From positions 37,408 through 101,407 of the forward strand of contig NZ_KK214995.1 in the NCBI RefSeq assembly GCF_000633935.1: 64,000 bases of DNA, written 5' to 3'. The notes under the pieces were generated by a model. That model was not told the origin of the DNA and ran no database searches. It saw nothing but the letters and a program-made list of their open reading frames with translations. The DNA comes from Ectothiorhodospira haloalkaliphila ATCC 51935. GTDB lineage: Bacteria; Pseudomonadota; Gammaproteobacteria; Ectothiorhodospirales; Ectothiorhodospiraceae. This document shows positions 17,500 to 27,107 of the stretch, piece by piece. Position 1 is the stretch's first letter. Each line of letters opens with the position of its first letter. The translations under genes were made by a program, and so were the position numbers.

Positions 17500-20400
17500 A
17501 ACTCATTCGGCTGGATCTTCAGGCCTTCGGGCCGTTCACCGACACGCAGATCGTCTTTGGCCAGGCCGATGATGGACGGGACGCCGACGGTCTGCACCTG
17601 ATCTACGGCCCCAATGAGGCTGGTAAATCCTCGGCACTGCGGGCCATGACGGATCTGCGTTTTGGTATCCCGGTACGCAGTCGCGACAACTTCGTTCATG
17701 ATTTCAACCGCTTGCGCATTGCAGGTGTGTTTGTGGATGCCCGGGGGGAGCCCGTCTATCTGGCGCGTCGCAAGGGGCGGGGCCTTACCCTGCACAGGCC
17801 GGACAGCAAGGACCACACCCTGACCGATGCGCCCGCGGCCACCCCGGAGCAGGAGCAGCAACTCACGGGTGGGCTGACGCGAGAGGCCTTCGAGGCCATG
17901 TTTGGCCTGGATCACCTGCGATTGCGCGAGGGCGGGGATCGCTTGCTCAAGGGGGAGGGGGAGCTGGGATCCGCACTGTTCGAGGCCAGCGCCGGCACCC
18001 GGGGCATCGCCGGCATACTCGAGGCCCTGGATACGGATGCCAAAGGTCTTTTCAGTTCACATGGACGGGCCACCCAGGCGGTGATCAATGAGGCCCGGTC
18101 GACCCTGGAGGGGCAGCGCAAGGTCCACAGGGATGCACTCACGCGACCCGCCGAGTGGCAAGCCCTGGAACGCAGTCATCAGCAGGCCCTGGAAGAACTC
18201 ACCACCCTGGAGAAAACGCTGGAGGAAGCCCAGCGGCATGAGAAGGAGCTGGCGGGTCTGCGAACCGTGGCGCCGCTTCTGGAGGATCTGGACCGTTTGC
18301 GCAAGGAGCTTGCATCGCTTGACACCGTGCCCGACCTGGCGGCCGAGGCCCGCGAGCAACGCCTGTCGGCTCAGCAGGCTCGCGGCCGCGCCCGCCAGGA
18401 TCTTCGGGATGCCGAGGCCCAGTGGCAGGAATGCGAACGCCGATTGCAGGCCCTGGTGATTGAAACCCCACTGCTGGAGCACGCGGCCACCATCGAGCGG
18501 TTGGCCGGGCGCCTGGAGACAGTCACCGAAGCCCGAGTGGAGCTTTACCGTCAGCAGGCTCGCGTGGAGCGGCTGGATGCCCGTCTGGCCGAACAGGCCC
18601 AACGCCTGGACCACAAGGCCGATGTGCAGAAGTTATTGAAACATCTGCCTTCAGCGGCCGATCGGGCTGCCCTGGAGGAGGACCTCAATCAGCTGGCAGT
18701 GATCGGGCCGCGTCTGGAGGACCGGCGGTCGCGCCTGGAGGCGCTGGAGACCGCCGAGCGGGAGGCGGAGCACGAGGCGGCAGCCCCCGAGGTGACGGCC
18801 AGCGAATCCCTTGCCCAGGCGCTGCATCAGGCCCGGGCCCTGGGTGAGGTGACCGCAGATACCCAGGCCGTGAAGCGGGATCTGGAGGATATGCACGGCC
18901 AGTTGCAGCAGCATCTGGCGGATATGGGGCAGACGGAGCTTCAGGCCGTGCGGGAGGCCCGGCCCTTGATGCAGGCTCAGTTGGATGAGGCCCGGAATGC
19001 CCGGGACGCGGTGGAGGACACCCTGCGGGCGCTCAACGAGGAGCAGGCGCGCCTGCAACGAGATCGGCAGGAGCAGGCCAGGCAACTGGAGCAGTTGACG
19101 GCAGGCGGTCGGGTGGTGACCCTCGATACCCTGCTCGAAGCCCGGGCGTGGCGCGATGCCCTGTGGTCGCGTCTCAGGCAGACCTACGTGGAAGGCAAGG
19201 GCGCTCCGGAAACGGCAATGCAGGATCTGGAACTGACGCGCCCCTTGCCGGAGAGCTTTGAGGCTGCTCAGGTGCAGGCCGATCATCAGGCAGATCAGCT
19301 CAGGGAGAATGCCGGGCAAGCTGCGCGCATCCAGGAATGCCAGGGCAGGATCAAGGCCATGGATGAACGCCATGGGGAGATCCAGGCCCGGCTTGCGCAA
19401 GGGCAGCGGGAGCGTGAGGCATGGATTGAACACTGGCAGGCGCGTTTGCAGGCTCAGGGACTGCCGGATCTTTCACCCGATGCCCTGGGGCAATGGCAGG
19501 CGCGCCGCGAGGCCCTGCTGGAACTGGCGAGACGACTGGAGAGGCTGGAGCGCAGCCAGACCGAGCGTGATGAGCAGCGTCGACAGGCCATGGAGGCACT
19601 GAGTCAGGCCTTGTGTGCCGTTGGCGAGCGCCCGGCTGGGACGGACCTGGCCACGCTGATCGAGCAGGCGGGTGCCTGGGAACGCCAGGCCACCGCCGCC
19701 CAGGGGCGCCGTCAGGAGCGAGAGCGCCACGCACGCATCCGGCAAAGGGATCGGGATGCATTGGTGCGGGACATCGACGCCATGGAGCGGTCTTGGCAGG
19801 CCCGCACCCGCGCCGTTTCCGCGTGGCATGAACGCCTGGGTCTGCCCGCGACGGCAGGACCAGCCACGGTACGCGCCCGGCTGGAGGAACTGGATGCCCT
19901 GGAGGCCCTGAGTGTCGAGCGGGAGGATCTTCTCGCCGCGCAAGCACGTCAGCAATCGCTGGTGCGGGACTTTCAGGATCAGGTGGCCAGTCTGGCCCAT
20001 CTTCTGGGTGAACCCGCGCCCAGCTCGCCGGATGACCATGCGGGGCAGTTGCAGATGAGACTGCGGGTTGCCCGGGAGCGGGAGCATCAGCGGGCCATGG
20101 GACTTCAGGAGCAGGGCGCGGCCGCGACCGCTCGGGAGCGGGCCCGGCAAGAACTTGATACCCAGGCCAGGGTGCTTGAGGCCTTGTGCCAGGCGGCCGG
20201 TGGGGTCTGTGAGGACGATTTGCCCGAGATCGAGGCCAGAGCCGACCGCAAACGTCAGGTGCGTATGGGCCTGGAGGAGCGGCAGCAGCAGCTGGCCCTG
20301 GCGTCCATTCACTCGGAGGCGGACTTGCGACAGCGTCTGGAGGGGTTGGACGTGATCGCCATCGAAGCAGATCAGGCCCGTTGTCAGGGGGAGATCGAAC

Positions 20401-21041
20401 GCCTGGGGCAGGCGGTGGCCGAGGCTCGCAGGGTGGAAGAACGTACCCGCAGGGAGCTTGAAGCGGTGGATACCTCCGGCGAGGCGGCCCGTGCCCGGGA
20501 AGCGATGGAATCGGCTGCCGCCCGTATCCAGGGGGCGATCCGGCCCTGGTTGCGCCTGCGTCTGGCCCATGGGTTGCTGCAGGAGGCGCTGCATCGATTC
20601 CGACAGCGTTCCCAGGCGCCCATGGTGGCGGCCGCCTCGAAGTATCTGGCGTTGATGACTCAGGGGCGCTATGCGCGCCTGGAGGCCGATGAATCCCAGG
20701 ATGTGCCGGTGCTCAAGGCCATGCGGGATGACGGCACCCTGATCGGCGTGGATGCCATGAGTGAGGGGACCCGCGATCAGCTTTACCTGGCACTGCGCCT
20801 GGCGGCCCTGGAGTTGCGACGGGAGTCGCACCCCGGCATGCCGGTCATCCTGGATGATGTGCTCATGACTTCAGACGATGCCCGGGCCGGTTTGATCCTT
20901 CAGGCGCTGGCACGGTTCGCCGGAGAGGGGCAGGTGATGCTGTTCACTCATCACCGGCATTTGCTGGAGGTGGCCCGGGAAGCGGTGCAGGCCGATGCCC
21001 TGCACATCCATGAACTGGAGCGTGAGCGCGGCGTGGCTTGA
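17496..21041 (+). CDS. YhaN-like SMC/Rad50-type AAA ATPase
   Basis: The 1181-residue protein has a split ABC-type ATPase head. The N-terminal Walker A is GPNEAGKSS (38-46). The C-terminal signature region is DAMSEGTRDQLYLALRLAAL, followed by Walker B VILDDVLM and a final H-loop-like FTHHRHLLE. Between them lie about 850 residues of Glu/Arg/Gln/Ala-rich coiled coil. No Cys-x-x-Cys zinc hook was seen at the apex, a difference from Rad50/SbcC that agrees with YhaN. It overlaps the yhaO-like gene by 4 bases. The pair probably forms an Mre11-Rad50-like complex for DNA repair or nucleoid work. Confidence 0.85.
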   Translation: MKLIRLDLQAFGPFTDTQIVFGQADDGRDADGLHLIYGPNEAGKSSALRAMTDLRFGIPVRSRDNFVHDFNRLRIAGVFVDARGEPVYLARRKGRGLTLHRPDSKDHTLTDAPAATPEQEQQLTGGLTREAFEAMFGLDHLRLREGGDRLLKGEGELGSALFEASAGTRGIAGILEALDTDAKGLFSSHGRATQAVINEARSTLEGQRKVHRDALTRPAEWQALERSHQQALEELTTLEKTLEEAQRHEKELAGLRTVAPLLEDLDRLRKELASLDTVPDLAAEAREQRLSAQQARGRARQDLRDAEAQWQECERRLQALVIETPLLEHAATIERLAGRLETVTEARVELYRQQARVERLDARLAEQAQRLDHKADVQKLLKHLPSAADRAALEEDLNQLAVIGPRLEDRRSRLEALETAEREAEHEAAAPEVTASESLAQALHQARALGEVTADTQAVKRDLEDMHGQLQQHLADMGQTELQAVREARPLMQAQLDEARNARDAVEDTLRALNEEQARLQRDRQEQARQLEQLTAGGRVVTLDTLLEARAWRDALWSRLRQTYVEGKGAPETAMQDLELTRPLPESFEAAQVQADHQADQLRENAGQAARIQECQGRIKAMDERHGEIQARLAQGQREREAWIEHWQARLQAQGLPDLSPDALGQWQARREALLELARRLERLERSQTERDEQRRQAMEALSQALCAVGERPAGTDLATLIEQAGAWERQATAAQGRRQERERHARIRQRDRDALVRDIDAMERSWQARTRAVSAWHERLGLPATAGPATVRARLEELDALEALSVEREDLLAAQARQQSLVRDFQDQVASLAHLLGEPAPSSPDDHAGQLQMRLRVAREREHQRAMGLQEQGAAATARERARQELDTQARVLEALCQAAGGVCEDDLPEIEARADRKRQVRMGLEERQQQLALASIHSEADLRQRLEGLDVIAIEADQARCQGEIERLGQAVAEARRVEERTRRELEAVDTSGEAARAREAMESAAARIQGAIRPWLRLRLAHGLLQEALHRFRQRSQAPMVAAASKYLALMTQGRYARLEADESQDVPVLKAMRDDGTLIGVDAMSEGTRDQLYLALRLAALELRRESHPGMPVILDDVLMTSDDARAGLILQALARFAGEGQVMLFTHHRHLLEVAREAVQADALHIHELERERGVA

Positions 21042-21110
21042 CGCTCCTGCAGCAAAGCCCGCATAATTCAACGCCTTTCCGGCGCCCGTGCGCCGTCAAT
21101 ACCGAGCAAT

Positions 21111-21225
<115 letters not shown>

Positions 21226-21277
21226 CTTTCGAGGCCATGCCGGGCTTGGCACTCTTCAGCGACCCGCAACGAGATCC

Positions 21278-22906
21278 ATGAGCTATCAGGTCCTGGCCCG
21301 CAAGTGGCGTCCCCGCACCTTCGAACAACTGGTGGGTCAACCCCACGTGGTGCGCGCCCTCTCCAATGCCCTGCGTGAAGATCGCCTCCATCATGCCTAT
21401 CTGTTCACCGGCACCCGTGGCGTGGGCAAGACGACCATCGCCCGCGTTCTGGCCAAATGTCTCAACTGCGAAACGGGCATCACTGCTCAGCCCTGCGGCC
21501 AATGCAGCGCCTGCCGTGAGATCGATGAGGGCCGCTTTATCGACCTGATCGAGGTGGACGCCGCCTCCCGCACCCGCGTGGAAGACACCAGGGATCTGCT
21601 GGAAAACGTGCCCTATGCCCCCACCCGGGGCCGCTTCAAGGTCTACCTGGTGGACGAGGTGCACATGCTCTCCACCCACAGCTTCAATGCCCTGCTCAAA
21701 ACGCTTGAAGAACCGCCGCCCCACGTCAAGTTCCTGCTGGCCACCACGGATCCGCAAAAGCTACCGGTGACCGTGCTCTCCCGTTGCCTGCAGTTCAATC
21801 TCAAGGCCATGCCGCCGGAGATGATCCAGGGCCATTTGCTCCAGTTGCTGGAGCGGGAAGGCATCCAGGCCGAGTCGGCGGCGGTGATGCAGGTGGCCCG
21901 GGCCGCCTCGGGCAGTATGCGCGACGCCCTGAGTCTGCTGGATCAGGCCATCGGTTTCGGGGGCGGCGTACTGCGCGAGGCCGAGGTGCTGGACATGCTC
22001 GGTGCCATCTCCCGAGACCATCTGAATCGGCTTCTGGAGGCCCTGGCCGAGGGCGATGCCCGGGAACTGCTGGCAGCGGTGGACGCGCTCTCGGAGCAAG
22101 CGCCGGACTATGGCGCAGTGCTGGGGGAAGTGATCACCCTGCTGCATCATCTGGCCCTGGTTCAGCAAGTGCCCGAGGTGGCGGACAGTCTGCCCGATGA
22201 CCCATCCATGCTCAGGGACCTGGCATCGCGCCTGTCACCTGAGGATGTCCAGCTGTTCTATCAGATCGCCCTGATGGGGCGTCGCGACCTGCCCCTGGCG
22301 CCGGAGCCCCGCGCGGGTGTGGAGATGGTGTTGTTACGCATGCTGGCGTTCCGGCCAGCGGAGGCCGCGCAACCGGTGGCTGCTGCCACCCAGACGCCTT
22401 CGCCCGTGCCTGCTGGCAAACGCCCACCTGCGTCGTCACCCGGGCCAGAACCCGTCTCCGCGCCTGCATCGACACCTTCCGAGGTCCCGGCGGCCCCTTC
22501 GGTCCCGGCTTCCGGGAGTGGCGAACTGGACTGGCCACAACTGGCCGCCAGCCTGGGGCTCGGGGGGATCCCCGGTCAGCTGGCCAGCCATTGTGCGTTG
22601 TTGCGCTACGATGGCGGTGAGTTGGTTCTGGGCCTGGCACGTCAGCACGATAACTTCAGGACCACCAAGGCCCAGGACAAGCTGCAGGAAGCCCTGCGCC
22701 GGCACCTGGGCGACGAGGTGAAGCTCACCATCCAGGTAGGGGATGCCCAGGGAAATACCCCAGCGGCCATGGCCGCGCGTCGCGATGCGGAGCGTCAACG
22801 GGCGGCCGAGCAGTCCATTGACCAGGATCGTTGGGCCCAGGGACTGAAAGATCAGTTCGACGCAGAATTGATCCCGGGTTCCGTGCGCCCGCGCGATCGG
22901 GAGTGA
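21278..22906 (+). CDS. dnaX: DNA polymerase III subunit gamma/tau
   Basis: The 542-residue clamp-loader ATPase starts MSYQVLARKWRPRTF. Walker A GTRGVGKTT is at 45-53, a zinc-binding cysteine cluster at 61-79 (CLNC, CGQCSAC), and the DExH-like VDEVHM motif follows, with sensor regions SRCLQFNLK and SGSMRDALSLLDQA. A Pro/Ala-rich linker (~375-430) leads to a C-terminal domain that in other bacteria binds the polymerase alpha subunit. No A-rich slippery sequence for programmed frameshifting was seen in the linker, so a short gamma form made by frameshift is not supported. It leads the usual dnaX-ybaB-recR cluster. Confidence 0.95.
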   Translation: MSYQVLARKWRPRTFEQLVGQPHVVRALSNALREDRLHHAYLFTGTRGVGKTTIARVLAKCLNCETGITAQPCGQCSACREIDEGRFIDLIEVDAASRTRVEDTRDLLENVPYAPTRGRFKVYLVDEVHMLSTHSFNALLKTLEEPPPHVKFLLATTDPQKLPVTVLSRCLQFNLKAMPPEMIQGHLLQLLEREGIQAESAAVMQVARAASGSMRDALSLLDQAIGFGGGVLREAEVLDMLGAISRDHLNRLLEALAEGDARELLAAVDALSEQAPDYGAVLGEVITLLHHLALVQQVPEVADSLPDDPSMLRDLASRLSPEDVQLFYQIALMGRRDLPLAPEPRAGVEMVLLRMLAFRPAEAAQPVAAATQTPSPVPAGKRPPASSPGPEPVSAPASTPSEVPAAPSVPASGSGELDWPQLAASLGLGGIPGQLASHCALLRYDGGELVLGLARQHDNFRTTKAQDKLQEALRRHLGDEVKLTIQVGDAQGNTPAAMAARRDAERQRAAEQSIDQDRWAQGLKDQFDAELIPGSVRPRDRE

Positions 22907-23013
22907 CGCCCGGCCCGGTTCAGGTCATGGATTCGGGCTGGCGATGATGTTTCATTGACCCCGAGGCTTTACACTAGGCCTCTTGATTCCACTGACGTAC
23001 GTAAGGTGAAGAT

Positions 23014-23340
23014 ATGCTGAAAGGCGGACTTGGCAATTTGATGAAGCAGGCCCAGAAGATGCAGGAAGACATGGCCAAGGCGCAGGCTGAACTGGCCGAG
23101 ATGGAAGTGACCGGTGAAGCCGGCGGCGGTTTGGTGAGCGTGGTCATGACCGGCAAGCATGCCGTCCGCAAGGTGGGCATCGACCCCAGTCTGCTGGAGG
23201 ATGACCGCGATATGCTGGAGGACCTGCTGACTGCCGCCATGAATGACGCCGTGCAAAAGGTTGAAGACATGACCCGGGAACACATGGGCAACCTGACCCA
23301 GGGCATGGGGCTGCCCCCGGGCTTCAAGATGCCTTTCTGA
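23014..23340 (+). CDS. YbaB/EbfC-family nucleoid-associated protein
   Basis: The 108-residue protein has the YbaB pattern: an N-terminal helix with [16 protein letters not shown], a central beta segment [20 protein letters not shown], and a C-terminal helix region [17 protein letters not shown]. The family binds DNA as a dimer, and its gene is almost always between dnaX and recR, as here. The start follows a ribosome site AAGGTGAAG. recR begins 7 bases after the stop. Confidence 0.93.
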   Translation: MLKGGLGNLMKQAQKMQEDMAKAQAELAEMEVTGEAGGGLVSVVMTGKHAVRKVGIDPSLLEDDRDMLEDLLTAAMNDAVQKVEDMTREHMGNLTQGMGLPPGFKMPF

Positions 23341-23347
23341 GCCCGCC

Positions 23348-23944
23348 GTGGCCGAAACCTCTTTGCTGGAGCGCCTGGTGGAGGGCTTGAGATGCCTCCC
23401 CGGCGTGGGCCCGAAATCCGCCCAGCGCATGGCATTGCATGTGCTGGAGCGGGATCGCGAGGGGGCTCTGCGCCTGGCGGCTGTGTTGCGCGAGGCCGTG
23501 GAGCGCATCGGCCACTGTCGGGTGTGCCGCACCCTCACCGAGCATGAAGTCTGTCATCTCTGTGCCGATTCGAGTCGTGACCGGCAGGTGATGTGTGTGG
23601 TTGAGGCGCCTGCGGATGTACTGGCCATCGAGCAGGCCACCGGCTTTCGCGGTCAGTACCATGTCCTGCTGGGGCAGTTGTCTCCCCTGGATGGCGTGGG
23701 CCCCGAGGAACTCGGTCTGGATCAACTGGAGGCGCGACTGGGCGAAGGGCAGGTGACTGAACTGATCCTGGCCATGGGCACTACCGTGGAGGGGGAGGTG
23801 ACAGCCCACTACATCAGTGAAATGGCCCGGTCACGGGGTATCCGCACCACCCGAATTGCCCATGGGATCCCCCTGGGGGGCGAGCTGGAATATGTGGACC
23901 GTGGAACCTTGTCTCATGCCTTTGACGGGCGCCGGGAATATTGA
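23348..23944 (+). CDS. recR: Recombination mediator RecR
   Basis: The 198-residue protein has an N-terminal helix-hairpin-helix [15 protein letters not shown], a zinc finger CRVC-x9-CHLC, and a Toprim domain with [12 protein letters not shown] and the [12 protein letters not shown] segment. RecR works with RecF and RecO to load RecA at gaps; recO is also in this window. It starts with GTG 23348. The length is normal. The HIT-protein gene begins 44 bases after the stop. Confidence 0.95.
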   Translation: MAETSLLERLVEGLRCLPGVGPKSAQRMALHVLERDREGALRLAAVLREAVERIGHCRVCRTLTEHEVCHLCADSSRDRQVMCVVEAPADVLAIEQATGFRGQYHVLLGQLSPLDGVGPEELGLDQLEARLGEGQVTELILAMGTTVEGEVTAHYISEMARSRGIRTTRIAHGIPLGGELEYVDRGTLSHAFDGRREY

Positions 23945-23988
23945 ATGAGCGGACACGCCATCCGCCTGAAAACCGTGATGGGGAATGC

Positions 23989-24333
23989 ATGACCGATTGT
24001 ATTTTTTGCAAGATTGCCGAAGGCACCATCCCTGCCGACAAGGTGTATGAGGACGAACTGGTCGTGGCCTTTCGTGACCTCAACCCAAAGGCGCCGGTGC
24101 ATGTGCTGGTGATACCGCGCAAGCATATTGCCACCCTCAACGACCTGACCGAGGAAGATCATGCCGTCCTGGCCCGGTTGCAGTGGGTGGCCACTCGCGT
24201 GGCACAGCAGGAGGGGATCGCTGAGGATGGCTACCGAACCGTGATGAACTGCAATGCAGACGGTGGACAGTCCGTCTACCATGTACACTTGCATGTGCTG
24301 GGCGGGCGCCAGATGGAGTGGCCTCCGGGCTGA
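23989..24333 (+). CDS. HIT-family nucleotide hydrolase (HinT-like)
   Basis: The 114-residue protein begins MTDCIFCKIAEGTIPA and ends with the histidine-triad motif HVHLHVLGGRQM, the catalytic site of purine nucleoside phosphoramidases. The DLNPKAPVHVLVIPRKHI segment is typical of HinT. ATG 23989 is preferred because it gives the standard N-terminus. Cytoplasmic. The physiological substrate of bacterial HinT is not settled. Confidence 0.92.
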   Translation: MTDCIFCKIAEGTIPADKVYEDELVVAFRDLNPKAPVHVLVIPRKHIATLNDLTEEDHAVLARLQWVATRVAQQEGIAEDGYRTVMNCNADGGQSVYHVHLHVLGGRQMEWPPG

Positions 24334-24355
24334 CCATTCACTGAGGATCGCTGAA

Positions 24356-25198
24356 ATGAACAAGTCTCTCTCCACTCTATGCCTGGGCGCGGTGCTGTCG
24401 TGCGCAGCAGGCGTGAGTGCGGACGAGGCACTGCATCCGGCGCTATCTCCTGGTGTCAACCTGTCTCAGTGGGATGTCCCCAGTGCCTGGGGGGGCGAGT
24501 CCGAGGTAGGGCCGCGATTCACCGTGGGGCCGTATTGGGAGAATTTCCTCACCCAGGGTAACGGACACCTGAGGGCCCTGGACGGGCGTCTTTTCCGCGA
24601 GAGCCTGGATTATGACCTGCGGCGTCAGGCCGATCGTGTACCGGCACCCAGGGGGCGCATGACGGGGACTGGCATCGAGGCCGTGGGAGGCTACCAGTTG
24701 GGCTATGTGGCTGACCGGGTGCGTTACGATCTGGTACTGGGCGTGGGCTATGACCGGGTTCGCCAGGCCTGGGACCGGGGATTGCAGAGTGCCGGTCGGG
24801 TCGGTGGCTTCGAGGATGAACTGCACCCCGTTTTTTACACCCGCATCGGGGCAGGCCCGGTCTTCGAGACGGAACAATGGCGCGGACGTTTGCATATGGG
24901 CCTGAAATACCCCCTGGACCTGGATGACGAGCTGGACCTGACCTCCCTGATGTTTGGTCAGGACCCGGCTCACATGTCCCAGTACCACTCCGGGAGTTTT
25001 GTGAACTTCAGCAACCTCTTTCTGCTGAGGGGCAACGAGTTCCGCCTGGACTTCTACTACGACCGCTATCGGCTATCATCTCCGGGTCTTGGGGGAGGCG
25101 GGCTTGACGCATCGGGGCTGGATTGCCTTGATTGTGGCACCGGCTCCACCCAGAGCAATGTGGAGATCTTCGGTATCGAGATGGGCGTGAATTTCTAG
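24356..25198 (+). CDS. Predicted outer-membrane beta-barrel protein of unknown function
   Basis: The 280-residue protein has a signal peptide cleaved near VSA-DEA (residues ~22-25). The mature part alternates hydrophobic and polar residues with many aromatics, e.g. YQLGYVADRVRYDLVLGVGYD and FRLDFYYDRYRLS. It ends GVNF, an aromatic C-terminus typical of outer-membrane barrels recognised by BamA. It may contain about eight strands. A Gly-rich loop with two cysteines spaced three apart (GLDCLDCGTG) near the C-terminus is notable. I do not recognise a specific family. TGAGGA lies about 9 bases upstream of ATG 24356. It faces rsgA convergently. Confidence 0.65.
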   Translation: MNKSLSTLCLGAVLSCAAGVSADEALHPALSPGVNLSQWDVPSAWGGESEVGPRFTVGPYWENFLTQGNGHLRALDGRLFRESLDYDLRRQADRVPAPRGRMTGTGIEAVGGYQLGYVADRVRYDLVLGVGYDRVRQAWDRGLQSAGRVGGFEDELHPVFYTRIGAGPVFETEQWRGRLHMGLKYPLDLDDELDLTSLMFGQDPAHMSQYHSGSFVNFSNLFLLRGNEFRLDFYYDRYRLSSPGLGGGGLDASGLDCLDCGTGSTQSNVEIFGIEMGVNF

Positions 25199-25219
25199 CC
25201 ATCGGAGCCACCGGCCGAT

Positions 25220-26098
25220 TCACCCCGGAAGCAGATTCCGGTAGCTCTCATATCGTCGTGGGCTGATGTGCCCGGCCTTCACCGCCTCGATCACCGCACA
25301 GCCTGGTTCCACCGTGTGGCTGCAGTCCTGAAATCGACATTCGCCCGCCCGTTCTCGAAGCTCCACGAAGCCCTGCACCAGCGCCTCCCGGGACGCAGGC
25401 CCGGGCGTGAAGTCACGGACACCAGGGGAGTCGATCAAGGCGCCACCACATTCCAGGGGATAGAGCGTGGCATTGGTCGTGGTATGCCGCCCACCTTCGC
25501 CCCCCATCTCGGAGAGGGCGCCGATGCGGATCTCCAGGTCCGGCAACAGTGCCTTGACCAGGGAAGACTTGCCCACCCCCGACTGACCCACCAGCACACT
25601 CACCCCCGAAGACAGTGCAGCCCGGAGCGTATCCATGCCCCGATCGTTCGGGACACTGGCGTGTATGACGTCGTAACCCAGGTCCCGATACTCGGTCAGG
25701 GGTGAGGGCAACGGGCTTCCCATGGGCAGCAGGTCCACTTTATTGAACAGGATCACGCCCCGGGCGGGCATGCGCTCGATGGCCGCCAGATACCGATCCA
25801 CCAGCGACCAGTTGGGTTCCGGAGCCGGCGCAATGACCACCACCACCTGACTCAGGTTGGCCGCCACACTCTTGTGGTTGCCGCGAGGGTCAACCCGTTC
25901 CAGCAGGTTGGTGCGTGGCAGGATGTCGGTGACCACGCCGTGCCCCTGTGCATCCCGATGCCACTGCACCCGGTCATTGCACACGCCATGCTCCAGGCGC
26001 CGGCGGGTGGTGCAGCGGTGGACCGCTCCCTGGTCGTCTTCCACTAATACCTGTGATCCGAAGCGGGTGACCACCCGGCCGGCCATGGATTGGGTCAT
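25220..26098 (-). CDS. rsgA: Small ribosomal subunit biogenesis GTPase RsgA
   Basis: The 292-residue protein has an N-terminal OB fold, then a circularly permuted GTPase in which G4 (FNKVDLL) precedes G1 (VGQSGVGKSSL) and G3 (DSPGVRDF), followed by a C-terminal zinc domain C-x6-C..H..C in GECRFQDCSHTVEPGC. This is diagnostic for RsgA/YjeQ, which checks late 30S assembly. ATG 26098 removes a non-conserved N-terminal extension. It is transcribed with the pterin dehydratase gene upstream after a short gap. The pairing of rsgA with orn nearby is common in Gammaproteobacteria. Confidence 0.95.
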   Translation of the reverse strand: MTQSMAGRVVTRFGSQVLVEDDQGAVHRCTTRRRLEHGVCNDRVQWHRDAQGHGVVTDILPRTNLLERVDPRGNHKSVAANLSQVVVVIAPAPEPNWSLVDRYLAAIERMPARGVILFNKVDLLPMGSPLPSPLTEYRDLGYDVIHASVPNDRGMDTLRAALSSGVSVLVGQSGVGKSSLVKALLPDLEIRIGALSEMGGEGGRHTTTNATLYPLECGGALIDSPGVRDFTPGPASREALVQGFVELRERAGECRFQDCSHTVEPGCAVIEAVKAGHISPRRYESYRNLLPG

Positions 26099-26117
26099 TG
26101 TGTGTTCCGTGGGTTGT

Positions 26118-26459
26118 CTAAGTGTGCAGCAGCTGATCCACCTTGGCGGCACAGATGAAATCATTCTCCGACAGGCCGCCAATGGCATGGGTGGCGAAAT
26201 CCACCCGGCATTGATTGTAACTTACGGCCATGTCCGGGTGATGATCCTGCTGGTGGGCAATCCAGGCCACGGCATTCACGAATGCCATAGTTTCATGATA
26301 GTTCCGAAAGCGCACCGTGCGGCTCAATGTCCTGGCGTCCTCGGATAGCTGCCAATCGTTGGCGAGCTTATCCATCATTCCCTTGGCTGCGCTCTCATCA
26401 AGAGGGGCGACCCCACCTTCGCAGGGTACGCATTGCTTCTGGCTCAGTGACTCATTCAT
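26118..26459 (-). CDS. Pterin-4-alpha-carbinolamine dehydratase
   Basis: The 113-residue protein has the PCD fold motifs [31 protein letters not shown] and [16 protein letters not shown]. The adjacent histidines in QDHHPD are the catalytic pair that dehydrates 4a-hydroxytetrahydrobiopterin. In bacteria without phenylalanine hydroxylase these proteins may act in molybdopterin or folate-related roles. ATG 26459 was chosen because the sequence upstream is not conserved in the family. It is divergent from orn (start 26556), leaving a 96-base shared promoter region. Confidence 0.92.
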   Translation of the reverse strand: MNESLSQKQCVPCEGGVAPLDESAAKGMMDKLANDWQLSEDARTLSRTVRFRNYHETMAFVNAVAWIAHQQDHHPDMAVSYNQCRVDFATHAIGGLSENDFICAAKVDQLLHT

Positions 26460-26555
26460 GCAACCTCCCAGGGCGGCGCTGGCCGCCTCGAAAATGTGCG
26501 TCTCTACGGTGTAGACTGTGCCACAGTCGTCACGTTCGAACAAAAAAGGAACCCC

Positions 26556-27101
26556 ATGAGCCCTCACCCGGATAACCTGGTCTGGATTGACCTTGAGATG
26601 ACCGGTCTGGACCCCCTGTCGGACTACATCATCGAGATTGCCACCATCGTCACTGACAAGAATCTCAACATCCTGGCTGAAGGGCCGGTCATCGCCATTC
26701 ATCAGAGCGAGGAAATTCTCGGCGGTCTTGACGACTGGAATCACAGCACGCATAGCCGCTCCGGACTCCTTCAGCGGGTGCGGGGCAGCATGTACAACGA
26801 GGTGGATGCCGAGCAGGCCACCCTGCGTTTTTTGAGGGAATATGTGCCGGCACGCACATCGCCCATGTGCGGCAACACCATCTGCCAGGATCGGCGTTTC
26901 CTACACCGCTGCATGCCCGACCTGGAAGCATTCTTCCATTACCGCAACCTGGATGTGAGCACGCTCAAGGAGCTGGCGCGGCGTTGGGCGCCGGAAGTGC
27001 TCAACTCCCTCTCCAAGGATGCCACGCACCAGGCCCTGCAGGACATTCGCGATTCCATCGCCGAGTTGCGCCACTACCGGGAGCACCTGCTCAAGGTTTA
27101 G
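26556..27101 (+). CDS. orn: Oligoribonuclease
   Basis: The 181-residue DEDDh 3'-5' exoribonuclease degrades 2-5 nt RNAs and pGpG. The first acidic motif is [11 protein letters not shown], the second includes [11 protein letters not shown] and [13 protein letters not shown], and the last is the [12 protein letters not shown] motif with the catalytic His. AAAAAGGA is at 26543-26550, upstream of ATG 26556. The length is standard. It converges on the rhodanese gene with 6 bases between stops. Confidence 0.95.
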   Translation: MSPHPDNLVWIDLEMTGLDPLSDYIIEIATIVTDKNLNILAEGPVIAIHQSEEILGGLDDWNHSTHSRSGLLQRVRGSMYNEVDAEQATLRFLREYVPARTSPMCGNTICQDRRFLHRCMPDLEAFFHYRNLDVSTLKELARRWAPEVLNSLSKDATHQALQDIRDSIAELRHYREHLLKV

Positions 27102-27107
27102 CCGGGC

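Noticed and set aside
21278-22906. Programmed frameshift in dnaX producing a gamma form
   Set aside because: No A-AAA-AAG-type slippery run with a following stem was seen in the linker region.
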